Assembly: GCA_964396595.1 (NCBI GenBank)
Contig: CAYNFR010000004.1
Coordinates: 1-64,000 of the forward strand
Reading direction: 5' to 3'
Source: CAYNFR01 sp964396595
GTDB taxonomy: Bacteria > Bacteroidota > Bacteroidia > Chitinophagales > Saprospiraceae
Length of the DNA stretch: 64,000 bases
This document shows, one piece after another, positions 36,993 to 45,738 of this stretch. Positions within the stretch are counted from its first letter, which is position 1; the number at the start of each line of letters is the position of its first letter. The notes beneath the pieces were generated by a model, which had not been told where the DNA came from, made no database searches, and saw nothing but the letters and a program-made list of their open reading frames with translations. The translations under genes and the position numbers were made by a program.

Positions 36993-37934
36993 TTATTTAT
37001 AATACGATGCCGCATCAATAACACTAGTGCTGCCATTTTTGCTAATCGCGTAATTAAAACCTTTTTCGATAGAATAAGCACCTACACGACCTTGTTTATC
37101 AACAGCTATATATGCCACCTGAAAATCAGCTTTGCCTTTTTGCTTTATAATCCTGTTCACAGCCTCTTCACAAGCTTCTTGTGGTGTGCGCCCGTGACGC
37201 ATGAGTTCCACGATCAAAAACGAACCAAGTGTTTTCATTATTTCTTCGCCCACTCCTGTAGCAGTGGCTGCTCCTACTTCATTATCAACGAAAAGTCCTG
37301 CCCCAATGATCGGTGAATCACCTACTCTGCCGGGTACTTTAAAAGCCATACCACTTGTGCTACAGCCTCCTCCTATAATTCCATCTTTATCAATGACTAG
37401 CATGCCTATGGTGTCATGATTGTCAGATTTCTTCCCTTTCTTCTTCCATTCTTCATACGCCTTGGCCGCAGTGGGTGTCAATAAATTGACAGGTTTGAAA
37501 CCATTCGCCAACGCAAAATTCCTCGCACCTTCACCGGAAAGCATTACATGATCCAACTGTTCCATGACCAAGCGCGCGACAGAAATAGGGTGATCAATAT
37601 CCTTTAAAAAAGTGACACTTCCTGCATCTCCTCTATGATCCATAATACAAGCATCCAATGTCACTACACCACTTGCATCCGGAAGCCCACCCAAGCCTAC
37701 TGATTGATCCGTGGTATCCGATTCAGTGATTCTAATACCCTGCTCCACAGCATCAATAGCAGTACCTCCACTGAGCAATGTGACATACGCAGTGTCATTG
37801 GCTGCTACATTGGCCCAAGTCGATATTATCAAAGGGTAGGAAGGCGAAAACGGAGGTGTTGTTTCGGTTGTATTCTCTACCGTACCTTGGCATCCCCATA
37901 ATAAGGCAAGTCCTAAAAACATCGTTCGTATCAT
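36993..37934 (-). CDS. Glycosylasparaginase-type Ntn hydrolase, lipoprotein
   Basis: A 313-residue Ntn-hydrolase of the isoaspartyl peptidase/asparaginase-2 family. The segment VGLGGLPDASGVVTLDACIMDH and the nucleophile motif HDTIGM (Thr175, the expected autocleavage site) match glycosylasparaginases, which split the GlcNAc-Asn bond of N-linked sugars. A lipobox with Cys15 (LALLWGC) indicates a lipid-anchored protein. It would autocleave before Thr175 into two chains. A general isoaspartyl peptidase is the alternative. It is monocistronic, 60 bases from the response-regulator start. Confidence 0.9.
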   Translation of the reverse strand: MIRTMFLGLALLWGCQGTVENTTETTPPFSPSYPLIISTWANVAANDTAYVTLLSGGTAIDAVEQGIRITESDTTDQSVGLGGLPDASGVVTLDACIMDHRGDAGSVTFLKDIDHPISVARLVMEQLDHVMLSGEGARNFALANGFKPVNLLTPTAAKAYEEWKKKGKKSDNHDTIGMLVIDKDGIIGGGCSTSGMAFKVPGRVGDSPIIGAGLFVDNEVGAATATGVGEEIMKTLGSFLIVELMRHGRTPQEACEEAVNRIIKQKGKADFQVAYIAVDKQGRVGAYSIEKGFNYAISKNGSTSVIDAASYYK

Positions 37935-38152
37935 TTCTAATAATAATGTTGAGCCGTAAAACTAACCGATGAAGTTTATTCATTCATATCATAGCCTTAA
38001 TATTTACTGAAGAAAATGCCTTCTAACGCAAATAGAGATGACAATATAATTTCGCGAGCCTACTAGTAATTTTGACTAGATATATCAGTTATTTAGAAAG
38101 AAGCGTTTAGCAGCCAATATTTATCATCAATTTTGCGCTTCCATTTATTCAT

Positions 38153-38974
38153 ATGTGGAAAGAAAAGTTAAAGTACATTGCACTAGAATTAATCCGATTT
38201 GTGACGAATAAACAATTCCTCAAGAACCTGTTAATGATGGCGACATTGCTGCTGGCTTCAATTGTGCTATTGATATATGGTCTTCGATTTTACACAAACC
38301 ATGGGCAAAAACTTGTCATTCCCGATTATAAAGAACAACAAATAAATGTAGCTAAGAAAGATGCCGCGACTAGAACATTCGAGATCATTGTCAATGACAG
38401 CGTGTATATCGTAGGTAAACCCGGTGGAATAATACAGAATCAAAACCCACCAGGAGGATCAGAAGTAAAAAAGGGTAGAAAGATTTATGTTGACATCACC
38501 AAGTATCAAGCTGACATAGTTGAAATAGCCGACGCTCTGCCAATGTACGGACAATCATATGAGCTAAAAAAAGCCGAACTTCAGCGAAAGTCTATATTTT
38601 CTGAGATAAAAGAGTTTCGCTACGATGGCTTATCGAATAATACCATACTAGAAGTGTGGAATGGCAATGAACTGCTCATCAGCGCACAAAAAGATATTAA
38701 AAGTTTGCGACTGCCTAAAGGAACTACCCTTTCTTTCGTTGTTAGCACACCAGAAGGTGGCTCTCACGAGATACCATTACTTGTAGGCAATTCAGTAAAG
38801 ACGGCACGATGGATGGTCGAAAGCAATAAACTCAGATTAGGAAGCATCTCTTGGCAAGGTGAACGTGGTGAAACGGAAGAAGCTGAAATTATCTCTCAAG
38901 ATCCCGAACATGATGGCATTAGTGCCATTTCTACAGGTAGTTCTATCAATATTACCGTCAAGAAGCGCGATTAA
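38153..38974 (+). CDS. PASTA-domain membrane protein
   Basis: A 273-residue protein with a short cytoplasmic N-terminus, one membrane segment (about residues 25-45, LMMATLLLASIVLLIYGL) and a periplasmic part with repeated PASTA-like modules. The first ends with IIQNQNPPGGSEVKKGRKIYVDIT, the classic PASTA ending; later ones end with GTTLSFVVST and ISTGSSINITVKK. PASTA modules in other bacteria bind muropeptides or beta-lactams. There is no kinase or transpeptidase domain, so it is a stand-alone PASTA protein, probably acting in the cell envelope. A near-consensus box (CAATTTTG) lies 25 bases upstream. Confidence 0.88.
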   Translation: MWKEKLKYIALELIRFVTNKQFLKNLLMMATLLLASIVLLIYGLRFYTNHGQKLVIPDYKEQQINVAKKDAATRTFEIIVNDSVYIVGKPGGIIQNQNPPGGSEVKKGRKIYVDITKYQADIVEIADALPMYGQSYELKKAELQRKSIFSEIKEFRYDGLSNNTILEVWNGNELLISAQKDIKSLRLPKGTTLSFVVSTPEGGSHEIPLLVGNSVKTARWMVESNKLRLGSISWQGERGETEEAEIISQDPEHDGISAISTGSSINITVKKRD

Positions 38975-39018
38975 ATCTGCGAATATTGGCAAGGTTTAAA
39001 AAAAGAATATCTCGATTT

Positions 39019-39152
39019 GTAACTAATCAGTTGCGATCAATTTCGCTCAAAAAATATCCATTTCCATTTATCCTGCCGCTCTTTTTTCGTCTATAGCACT
39101 GCTGTTCTCTCAAAAAGGAGTCTTGTCCAATAAAAATTGACTGATTAGTTGC
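39019..39152 (+). mobile_element. MITE-like element, copy 1
   Basis: A 134-base non-coding element with terminal inverted repeats GTAACTAATCAGT at the left and ACTGATTAGTTGC at the right (one mismatch). It is flanked directly by an 8-base duplication, CTCGATTT (39011-39018 and 39153-39160). The first 37 bases are identical to those of the second copy at 41340-41505, which lies in the opposite orientation. It has no coding capacity, so it would need a transposase in trans. Confidence 0.8.
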
Positions 39153-39268
39153 CTCGATTTTTCTTTTTCTGCCAATGAACAAACGAATGCTAAAGCGCTT
39201 ATGGCCATAATCTGTGGAGGTGATAGATTGCCAGCACCTGAGTTGAAAAAGACAAAATCAAGGGCCAA

Positions 39269-40750
39269 TTAGCTTCTACGGCTATAATTCGGAGATTCTT
39301 TGGTTATGGAGATGTTGTGTGGATGACTCTCTTGAATACCTGCAGAAGTAATTTTTACCATTTTAGCATGGTGAAGTTCATCGATGGTTTTTGCGCCACA
39401 ATAACCCATACTTGCCCTCAATCCCCCTATATACTGAACCATGACTTCTGATACTTTACCCTTGTAAGGCACTCTTCCCTCTATACCTTCGGGCACAAGC
39501 TTTCTGATATCGTCTTCGGCATCTTGAAAATATCTATCCTTCGAGCCAAGTTTCATTGAACCCATTGAACCCATTCCACGGTAAACCTTGAATTTACGAC
39601 CTTCAAATATGATCGTTTCTCCGGGTGCCTCTTCAGTTCCTGCAAATAATGATCCGGCCATGATGGTACTGGCTCCCGCAGCTAATGCTTTTGGTATATC
39701 CCCCGTATATCTGATGCCGCCATCTCCGATAATGGGTACACCTTTTTTAGAGGCAACAGAAGCAGCAGACATAATTGCGCTTAATTGAGGGACGCCTACA
39801 CCCGCTACTATTCTGGTAGTACATATACTTCCCGGCCCGACACCCACTTTTACAGCATCAACACCATGATGAATCAAGGCTTCTGCTCCGGCAGCCGTCG
39901 CTACATTGCCCCCTATGACTTGCATCGCAGGGTATCTTGATTTTACGGCTTTTACCATATCCAGTACTCCTCTTGAATGACCATGTGCTGTGTCAACTAC
40001 CACGACATCCACTCCTACATCGTGTAGCGCATCTAATCGATCAAATGTGTCAATTGATACACTTAAAGCAGCGCCCACCATCAACCGCCCATGACTGTCT
40101 TTACTAGCCAATGGATGACTTTCAAGCTTAATGATATCCTTATAAGTAATTAGACCTTTCAAGATATTATTCCGATCGACTACAGGTAGCTTTTCTATCT
40201 TATGCCACTGAAGAATGTCTTGCGCTTGGTTCAGTCTTGTCCCCTCCGGTGCTGTAATTAATTTGTCCTTTGTCATGACCTCTTTGACAAGGCGGAGTTC
40301 ATCCTCTTCAAATCGCAAATCCCTATTCGTAAGTATGCCGACGAGTTTATTTTCGTGATCTACTACAGGGATACCCCCGATACTATGCAGACGCATTAAA
40401 TCTCTTGCATCCCTGAGTGTAGCATCGGGGCTAAGGGTTACAGGGTCTAATATCATCCCGCTTTCTGAGCGTTTTACCCTTCTTACATGCTCAGCTTGAT
40501 CCTCTATTGTCATGTTTTTATGAATGACTCCTATACCTCCTTCACGAGCCATAGCTATGGCTAGCTCAAACTCTGTAACCGTATCCATCGCAGCAGATAT
40601 AATAGGAACATTCAATTGAATCTCCCTTGTAAGTTTCGTCTGTATTGACACATCTCTAGGGAGCACTTCTGAGTAAGAAGGCACTAACAATACATCATCA
40701 AATGTTAATGCACTTTCAATCTTATCGGAGGAAAAATATTCTTGTACCAT
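39269..40750 (-). CDS. guaB: IMP dehydrogenase
   Basis: About 493 residues, cytoplasmic. It catalyses NAD-dependent oxidation of IMP to XMP, the first step of GMP synthesis. The TIM barrel starts with ALTFDDVLLVP. A tandem CBS pair is inserted at about residues 95-205. The catalytic loop GVGPGSICTTRIVAGVGVPQ carries the nucleophilic Cys (about residue 310), followed by the GDGGIRYTGDI phosphate site and the YRGMGSMGSM flap. The ATG at 40750 is preferred to 40765 because an exact TAATTTTG promoter box lies between them. The gene lies between two inverted MITE-like copies. Confidence 0.96.
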   Translation of the reverse strand: MVQEYFSSDKIESALTFDDVLLVPSYSEVLPRDVSIQTKLTREIQLNVPIISAAMDTVTEFELAIAMAREGGIGVIHKNMTIEDQAEHVRRVKRSESGMILDPVTLSPDATLRDARDLMRLHSIGGIPVVDHENKLVGILTNRDLRFEEDELRLVKEVMTKDKLITAPEGTRLNQAQDILQWHKIEKLPVVDRNNILKGLITYKDIIKLESHPLASKDSHGRLMVGAALSVSIDTFDRLDALHDVGVDVVVVDTAHGHSRGVLDMVKAVKSRYPAMQVIGGNVATAAGAEALIHHGVDAVKVGVGPGSICTTRIVAGVGVPQLSAIMSAASVASKKGVPIIGDGGIRYTGDIPKALAAGASTIMAGSLFAGTEEAPGETIIFEGRKFKVYRGMGSMGSMKLGSKDRYFQDAEDDIRKLVPEGIEGRVPYKGKVSEVMVQYIGGLRASMGYCGAKTIDELHHAKMVKITSAGIQESHPHNISITKESPNYSRRS

Positions 40751-40753
40751 GCA

Positions 40754-40761
40754 CAAAATTA
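40754..40761 (-). promoter_or_regulatory. -7 promoter box of guaB
   Basis: A minus-strand exact TAATTTTG ends only 3 bases before the ATG at 40750, which implies a leaderless or nearly leaderless guaB transcript. It also decides against the upstream ATG at 40765. Confidence 0.55.
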
Positions 40762-40817
40762 CCACTTTGTTGATCAGCTAAACAAACATTTTATGTACTT
40801 CGCATGAAAATTTTAGT

Positions 40818-41264
40818 TTGCAGGATTTGTCAGATATCTATTTTATGCAGCAAGCCTACAAGGAAGCTGTCAAAGCCGCCAAAGCGGATGAGGTGCCAGT
40901 TGGTGCTGTCATTGTTAGTAACAACCAAATTTTGGGTCGGGCGTATAATCAAGTTATGCAGTTTAACGACCCCACAGCACATGCCGAAATAATGGTCATC
41001 ACAGCAGCATGCAATTATCTGGGAAGCAGAGTGCTAGAGGATTGTACGCTTTATGTAACGCTAGAACCCTGCCCTATGTGCGCAGGCGCGTTGAGATGGT
41101 CGCGTATAGGCCGATTAGTATATGGTGCCGAAGATCCGAAATCAGGATTCATGCGCTTCGGAAGAGAAATGCTTCACCCAAAAACCAAACTTGAGATGGG
41201 TGTGATGAGCCAAGAATGTGCCCAACTTATGAGTACATTTTTTCAGAAAAAAAGAAACAAATAG
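40818..41264 (+). CDS. tadA: tRNA-specific adenosine deaminase
   Basis: A 148-residue zinc deaminase that makes inosine at the wobble position of tRNA-Arg(ACG). It has the proton shuttle and zinc motifs HAE (His55, Glu57) and PCPMCAGA (Cys85, Cys88), plus the EVPVGAVIV strand. The start is uncertain: the frame opens with TTG at 40818, another TTG is at 40827 and the first ATG is at 40845. The residues DIYFM before that ATG match the family's usual N-terminus, which favours one of the TTG codons. It diverges from guaB. Confidence 0.93.
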   Translation: MQDLSDIYFMQQAYKEAVKAAKADEVPVGAVIVSNNQILGRAYNQVMQFNDPTAHAEIMVITAACNYLGSRVLEDCTLYVTLEPCPMCAGALRWSRIGRLVYGAEDPKSGFMRFGREMLHPKTKLEMGVMSQECAQLMSTFFQKKRNK

Positions 41265-41339
41265 AATCCACTATTAGAGTTATCATGCGGCTTGTTCTTT
41301 ATTTATACAAATAAATTACCCAGCCTGGTAATACTATAC

Positions 41340-41505
41340 TTGTAACTAATCAGTCAGATGCTCTCAGGTCAAAAAATCAGTCTATTTTTTATTAGACAAC
41401 GCTCCTTTTTGCGTAAATAGCAGCGCTCTTGATGAAAAAGAGCGACAGGATAATAGGAAACAGGCATTTTTTGAGCGAAATTGATCGCAACTGATTAGTT
41501 ACCTC
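41340..41505 (-). mobile_element. MITE-like element, copy 2 (inverted)
   Basis: A non-coding element whose terminal inverted repeats GTAACTAATCAGT (from 41342) and ACTGATTAGTTAC (to 41502) are perfect. Read on the minus strand its first 37 bases equal copy 1, and the body stays alignable (CCTGTCGCTCTTTTT, CAAAAAGGAG, TAATAAAAA). It carries about 28 extra bases near its other end. TACTATAC occurs on both sides (41332-41339 and 41506-41513), fitting an 8-base target duplication. It ends 11 bases from the stop of the transglycosylase gene. Confidence 0.8.
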
Positions 41506-41516
41506 TACTATACATC

Positions 41517-42782
41517 TTATTCTATCCGAATGTATGCACCGGCACGGGGTGGATTATTGAGGTTCACCTCATTAAGTTCGAGCAAAGTGGTGTAGTTAAT
41601 GCCGAGTTTATCTGCCAAATCTTGAAGCGACTGATTTTTCTCCAGACGTCTATAACGACTCTGATTTAGTGCAATTGACTTCGTATGCGCAGAAAATTGA
41701 GAAGTAGGTAGCGGCAATGGCTTTTCGAGAAGTTCCTTTATTGCCATATTATCGAACGCCAAGCTGGGCAATAACATTTCAGACGATATTTCTAACCACC
41801 TCTGACGCATATCCCGCTGCATATAGGCCGCCTCAAGTGCAGACCCTCTCCGTGAATAGACCATATTATGCTCTAAGCCCATTTCAAAAATTAGCTTGTA
41901 GAGATCCTGTTCAGGTAATGTTAGATTATATCCCTGACTCCGTTTTGGTATAAAACCTTTTAGATAAGCGGGGTTCAGCGCAGAAACTTCTTCCATAGTC
42001 AATCCGGTATAACTCGCAATCTGATTGAATGTAATATGATCGAATATCCGTGCTGTAGCCAATTTATTTTCTATGCCTCCATCTGTCATCGGCGATAAAT
42101 CATGAAGCATATAGTAATTCATCAAATAGCTGAATGCTATGTATTTCGGAATGTACCTGCGTGTCTCTCTAGGAAGGAATCCTCTAATCTTCCAGAAATC
42201 GCTTTCTGTTGAATTTCTCATGGCTCTTTTGACAGCTCCAGGACCACAGTTATAAGCCGCCATAGCCAGCGTCCAATCCCCAAATTCTTTGTATAAATCT
42301 CTCAGATATGCTGATGCCGCTTCCGTACTCCTTATAGGATCTCTTCTTTCATCAACGCTCGCTGAAATACTTAAGCCGTAAAGTCTCGCTGTGGCAGGCA
42401 TGAATTGCCATAATCCCACCGCACCTGCACGAGACACCGCCTCTGGTCGCAAGCCAGACTCCACAACCGAAAGATATTTGAGTTCTTCAGGAAGACCTTC
42501 ATTGGCAAACTGATTCTCGTATAAGGGAAAATAGATTTGGCCTCTTGCCAATATTAGCTCTGCACCAATGCGTTGCTTTTGAACTAGGGTCTGTATAATG
42601 GTATGTATTTCATCAGTATACTTTAATTCAATTTGTGATGATAAGCTCTCAATACGCTGCCTTATCTCTTCTTTCGATAAGAAATTCGCATCGTTATGAG
42701 AAGCCTCAGCATGAAAATATACTGTCAAAAAAAGCAAAATACACGTTGTAAAGCGCAATGCGCTATTCAAGTGAATGTTCAT
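41517..42782 (-). CDS. MltD-like lytic transglycosylase with LysM
   Basis: A 421-residue secreted murein hydrolase with a signal peptide (about 1-27). The SLT goose-lysozyme-type domain spans about residues 85-230, with catalytic Glu108 in VVESGLRP, then GAVGLWQFMPATARLYGL and AMAAYNCGPGAVKRAM. A single LysM peptidoglycan-binding motif (about 375-420, with SLQDLADKLGINYTTLLELN) ends the protein. It cleaves glycan strands to 1,6-anhydro-muropeptides in the periplasm. E. coli MltD has two LysM repeats; here one is clear. A consensus promoter lies about 120 bases upstream. Confidence 0.93.
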   Translation of the reverse strand: MNIHLNSALRFTTCILLFLTVYFHAEASHNDANFLSKEEIRQRIESLSSQIELKYTDEIHTIIQTLVQKQRIGAELILARGQIYFPLYENQFANEGLPEELKYLSVVESGLRPEAVSRAGAVGLWQFMPATARLYGLSISASVDERRDPIRSTEAASAYLRDLYKEFGDWTLAMAAYNCGPGAVKRAMRNSTESDFWKIRGFLPRETRRYIPKYIAFSYLMNYYMLHDLSPMTDGGIENKLATARIFDHITFNQIASYTGLTMEEVSALNPAYLKGFIPKRSQGYNLTLPEQDLYKLIFEMGLEHNMVYSRRGSALEAAYMQRDMRQRWLEISSEMLLPSLAFDNMAIKELLEKPLPLPTSQFSAHTKSIALNQSRYRRLEKNQSLQDLADKLGINYTTLLELNEVNLNNPPRAGAYIRIE

Positions 42783-42903
42783 GGGTATCTAGTTTATTGA
42801 GATCCTGCCCTTAACGATCTATACTAAGTTGAATAGTATATATCTCAGAACAAAATTTTATACATATTAAAATAATTCTATATATGTATTCTCAAATTGA
42901 CCG

Positions 42904-42934
42904 CAAAAGTACACTTAAAAAGTGAGTCATGCAA
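42904..42934 (-). promoter_or_regulatory. Promoter of the lytic transglycosylase gene
   Basis: Minus-strand TTG (42934-42932), 20 bases, then an exact TACTTTTG (42911-42904). It predicts an AT-rich leader of about 115 bases before the ATG at 42782. Confidence 0.6.
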
Positions 42935-42964
42935 TGTTTTTGGAATTAATACAGTTAACCTGAT

Positions 42965-44386
42965 TTATATATCAACAATTGTGCCAGCGAGTAATTCCGC
43001 TGTCATTATAAGGCGTTGGTCTGATCCATAGGGACCAATGATCTGTAAAGAAGATGGGAATAAGTGGTTTTTCTTGCTGGCTATCGGTATTGAGATCGCC
43101 GGTAATCCTGTAAGGTTAGCCAGTACGGTAAAAATATCTGCCTGATACGTTCTGATAGGGTCTTTGGCAGAGTCCCCTATCTTCCATGGTATATCCGTAG
43201 TGGTAGGTAAAACAATGAAATCCCCTCGTTGAAAAATCTCCTTAACATATTCGTGAAGCATCCTTCGGATCTGTTGCGCTTTACCGAAATAAGCGTCATA
43301 ATAACCTACACTTAGCACAAATGTACCCATGAATATCCTGCGTTTCACTTCCTTGCCAAATCCCTCAGACCGTGTCGCCGTGTAAAGCGATGATAAATCC
43401 CCGGCATGATCAGCTCTATGTCCATATCTGACCCCGTCATACCTGCCTAGATTGGAGCTCGCTTCAGCTGTAGTCAAGGTGTAATATGTAGGCACTAAAT
43501 AATTAATCAGCGGAAAGTCAAACTCCGACACCATCCCATATCTCTTTCCTAGCAACTCTTTATACTGCACGAAATCACTGCTGATTCGATGATTAATGTT
43601 GTTAGTTACCTCCTTAAAGGTGATAAATCTAGGCCTCTCAATATTACGCTCTCGTGCATCATCAACTAAGTCTACAGACGTCGAATCCATGATATCTCGT
43701 CCTGTAATCACCTCATTTACGACACTTACAGCTTTTAAATCTTTACTCATTAATCCGATCTGATCAAAAGAGCTACCATAGGCTATCAGTCCATATCTGG
43801 ATACAGCCCCATAACTAGGCTTAAATCCGTTAATTCCACAAAATGCAGCAGGTTGCCTTACAGAACCACCTGTGTCAGACCCCAGAGCAACAAGACAAGA
43901 ATCTATCTGGACACTGACCGCCGCACCACCACTTGATCCACCAGGCACTCTTTCCGGATCAAGGGCATTGAAGGTCGGTCCATAGCAGCTATTCTCATTG
44001 GTGCTACCCATGGCAAACTCGTCACAGTTTGTTCTTCCTATTATTATCGCATCTTCCTCCAATAGCTTATTTACCGCTGTGGCAGAATAAGGAGATCTGA
44101 ACCCAGCCAGAATATTTGACGCAGCTGTGACAAGGTGGTCCTTATAACAGATGACGTCTTTAATACTCAATACTACCCCATGTAACTTGCCGAGATTTTC
44201 TCCTCTAAGTCGCTTTTCATCAAGTGCGCGGGCCCGACTAATGGCCTCTTCGGGCCAATATTCGATATATGCGTTTACATGTTGATTTTGTTGAATGGCG
44301 TTGAGATAATCGTTTATAAGATCAACTAGCGTCATCGATCCCTCATTCAAGCTACTGGTAATCTGCTCTAAGCTCCTCTTCCGCAT
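42965..44386 (-). CDS. gatA: Asp/Glu-tRNA amidotransferase subunit A
   Basis: A 473-residue amidase subunit of GatCAB, which releases ammonia from glutamine to convert misacylated Glu-tRNA(Gln) or Asp-tRNA(Asn). The Ser-cisSer-Lys triad is present at Lys76 (LSIKDV), Ser151 (PGGSSGG) and Ser175 (DTGGSVRQPA); the spacing of 75 and 24 residues equals that of characterised GatA. Its ATG overlaps the hisS stop (TAATG). gatB and gatC are not in the window. It is last in the pheS-hisS-gatA operon. Confidence 0.94.
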   Translation of the reverse strand: MRKRSLEQITSSLNEGSMTLVDLINDYLNAIQQNQHVNAYIEYWPEEAISRARALDEKRLRGENLGKLHGVVLSIKDVICYKDHLVTAASNILAGFRSPYSATAVNKLLEEDAIIIGRTNCDEFAMGSTNENSCYGPTFNALDPERVPGGSSGGAAVSVQIDSCLVALGSDTGGSVRQPAAFCGINGFKPSYGAVSRYGLIAYGSSFDQIGLMSKDLKAVSVVNEVITGRDIMDSTSVDLVDDARERNIERPRFITFKEVTNNINHRISSDFVQYKELLGKRYGMVSEFDFPLINYLVPTYYTLTTAEASSNLGRYDGVRYGHRADHAGDLSSLYTATRSEGFGKEVKRRIFMGTFVLSVGYYDAYFGKAQQIRRMLHEYVKEIFQRGDFIVLPTTTDIPWKIGDSAKDPIRTYQADIFTVLANLTGLPAISIPIASKKNHLFPSSLQIIGPYGSDQRLIMTAELLAGTIVDI

Positions 44387-45729
44387 TACTGCATTTTATC
44401 AATCAAATCTGCTAATGAAAGTTTCTCCTGCTCGCCTGTCTCCAGATTTTTCACTAGAAATATACCCTCTTCTCGTTCTTGCTCTCCGGCAATGGCAGCA
44501 TATGGGAACTTCCTATCTGCCGCATACTTCAATAGTTTCTTGAGTTTGGCAGCTTCCGGATATATGTCTGCCGCTATATTTTCTTGTCTAACCTGCATAC
44601 ATGCTGCGAAAGCATATCGATGAGATGACTCGTCCATTGCCAAAAAAATAAGCTTGAGTTTATCCAATTTTTCTTCTGAGAAAAGCTTTTGCTCTACCAT
44701 TACATCATAGATCCGCTCCGCTCCGAAAGATATTCCTATCCCGGATGTACCCGAAAGACCAAAGTTAGCCGTAAGATCATCATACCGACCTCCTCCTGTA
44801 ATACTGCCCATCTGAACTCCGACGGCCTTCACCTCGATTATACACCCTGTGTAGTAACTCAAGCCACGAGCTAAGGTCGGATCAATGGTAAATGTATTCT
44901 TTAATGGTGACCCTTCTAGGTAGCTCATAATAGCGCTCAATTCGTCTATCGCGATTCTACCTGTCTCATTATTGCCGACAGCTTGTGTTAAATCTTCCAT
45001 TGAAGATAATGTCATGAACTGCGTAGTCGCATTCACTTGTGCCTCCGTCAAGCCACATTTTAACAACTCTCCTTTCACGCCTTCGACACCTATCTTGTCT
45101 AGTTTGTCAATCGCCACAGCGAAGCCCGTAAAAAACGATTCAAATTCATTGATCTGGGATATGGACTGTAAGAGCTTTCGATGATTTATTTTTATTTCCA
45201 CCTCGATACCGAGCCTTGTAAAGACTTCATCGATTATCTTGAGTATCTCCGCTTCATTCATCAACGAATCTGATCCTACCACATCCGCATCACATTGATA
45301 AAACTCTTGATATCTGCCCCGCTGAGGTCTGTCCGCACGCCATACTGGCATAATAGCATAGCGCTTAAAAGGTAATTGTATCTCATGTTGGTGCATTACC
45401 ACAAATCGCGCAAATGGAACAGTAAGATCATATCTGAGACCTCGTTTTGATATCGAAGGGATAATTTTGGAAGAATCAAGCGCTTCTATAGCATCCTTAT
45501 CAGCATTGGCTAAAAAATCACCATTGTTGAGCACTTTAAACAACAGCTTGTCTCCTTCCTCTCCATATTTGCCTGTCAAGGTGGATAAGTTCTCCATAGC
45601 TGGCGTCTCAATAGGTAGATAGCCATATTTTTTAAACACATCCTCTATCACGCCGAAGATATACTTGCGCTTGACCACCTCTTGTGGCAAAAAATCTCTT
45701 GTACCCTTGGGTATAGAAGGCTTCGTCAT
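44386..45729 (-). CDS. hisS: Histidyl-tRNA synthetase
   Basis: A 447-residue class II synthetase charging tRNA-His. It has the N-terminal KGTRDFLP motif, motif 2 region RPQRGRYQEFYQCDADVVG, the histidine-binding ARGLSYYTG loop, motif 3 GISFGAERIYDV and a C-terminal anticodon-binding domain (about 360-440). It sits 9 bases after pheS and overlaps gatA, so the three form one translation operon. Confidence 0.96.
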   Translation of the reverse strand: MTKPSIPKGTRDFLPQEVVKRKYIFGVIEDVFKKYGYLPIETPAMENLSTLTGKYGEEGDKLLFKVLNNGDFLANADKDAIEALDSSKIIPSISKRGLRYDLTVPFARFVVMHQHEIQLPFKRYAIMPVWRADRPQRGRYQEFYQCDADVVGSDSLMNEAEILKIIDEVFTRLGIEVEIKINHRKLLQSISQINEFESFFTGFAVAIDKLDKIGVEGVKGELLKCGLTEAQVNATTQFMTLSSMEDLTQAVGNNETGRIAIDELSAIMSYLEGSPLKNTFTIDPTLARGLSYYTGCIIEVKAVGVQMGSITGGGRYDDLTANFGLSGTSGIGISFGAERIYDVMVEQKLFSEEKLDKLKLIFLAMDESSHRYAFAACMQVRQENIAADIYPEAAKLKKLLKYAADRKFPYAAIAGEQEREEGIFLVKNLETGEQEKLSLADLIDKMQ

Positions 45730-45738
45730 AGTTTTGCT

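Noticed and set aside
38975..39268. tRNA-like or CRISPR-like repeat in the guaB downstream region
   Set aside because: The structure is fully explained by a single MITE-like copy with terminal repeats; there are no spacers or acceptor-stem pattern.
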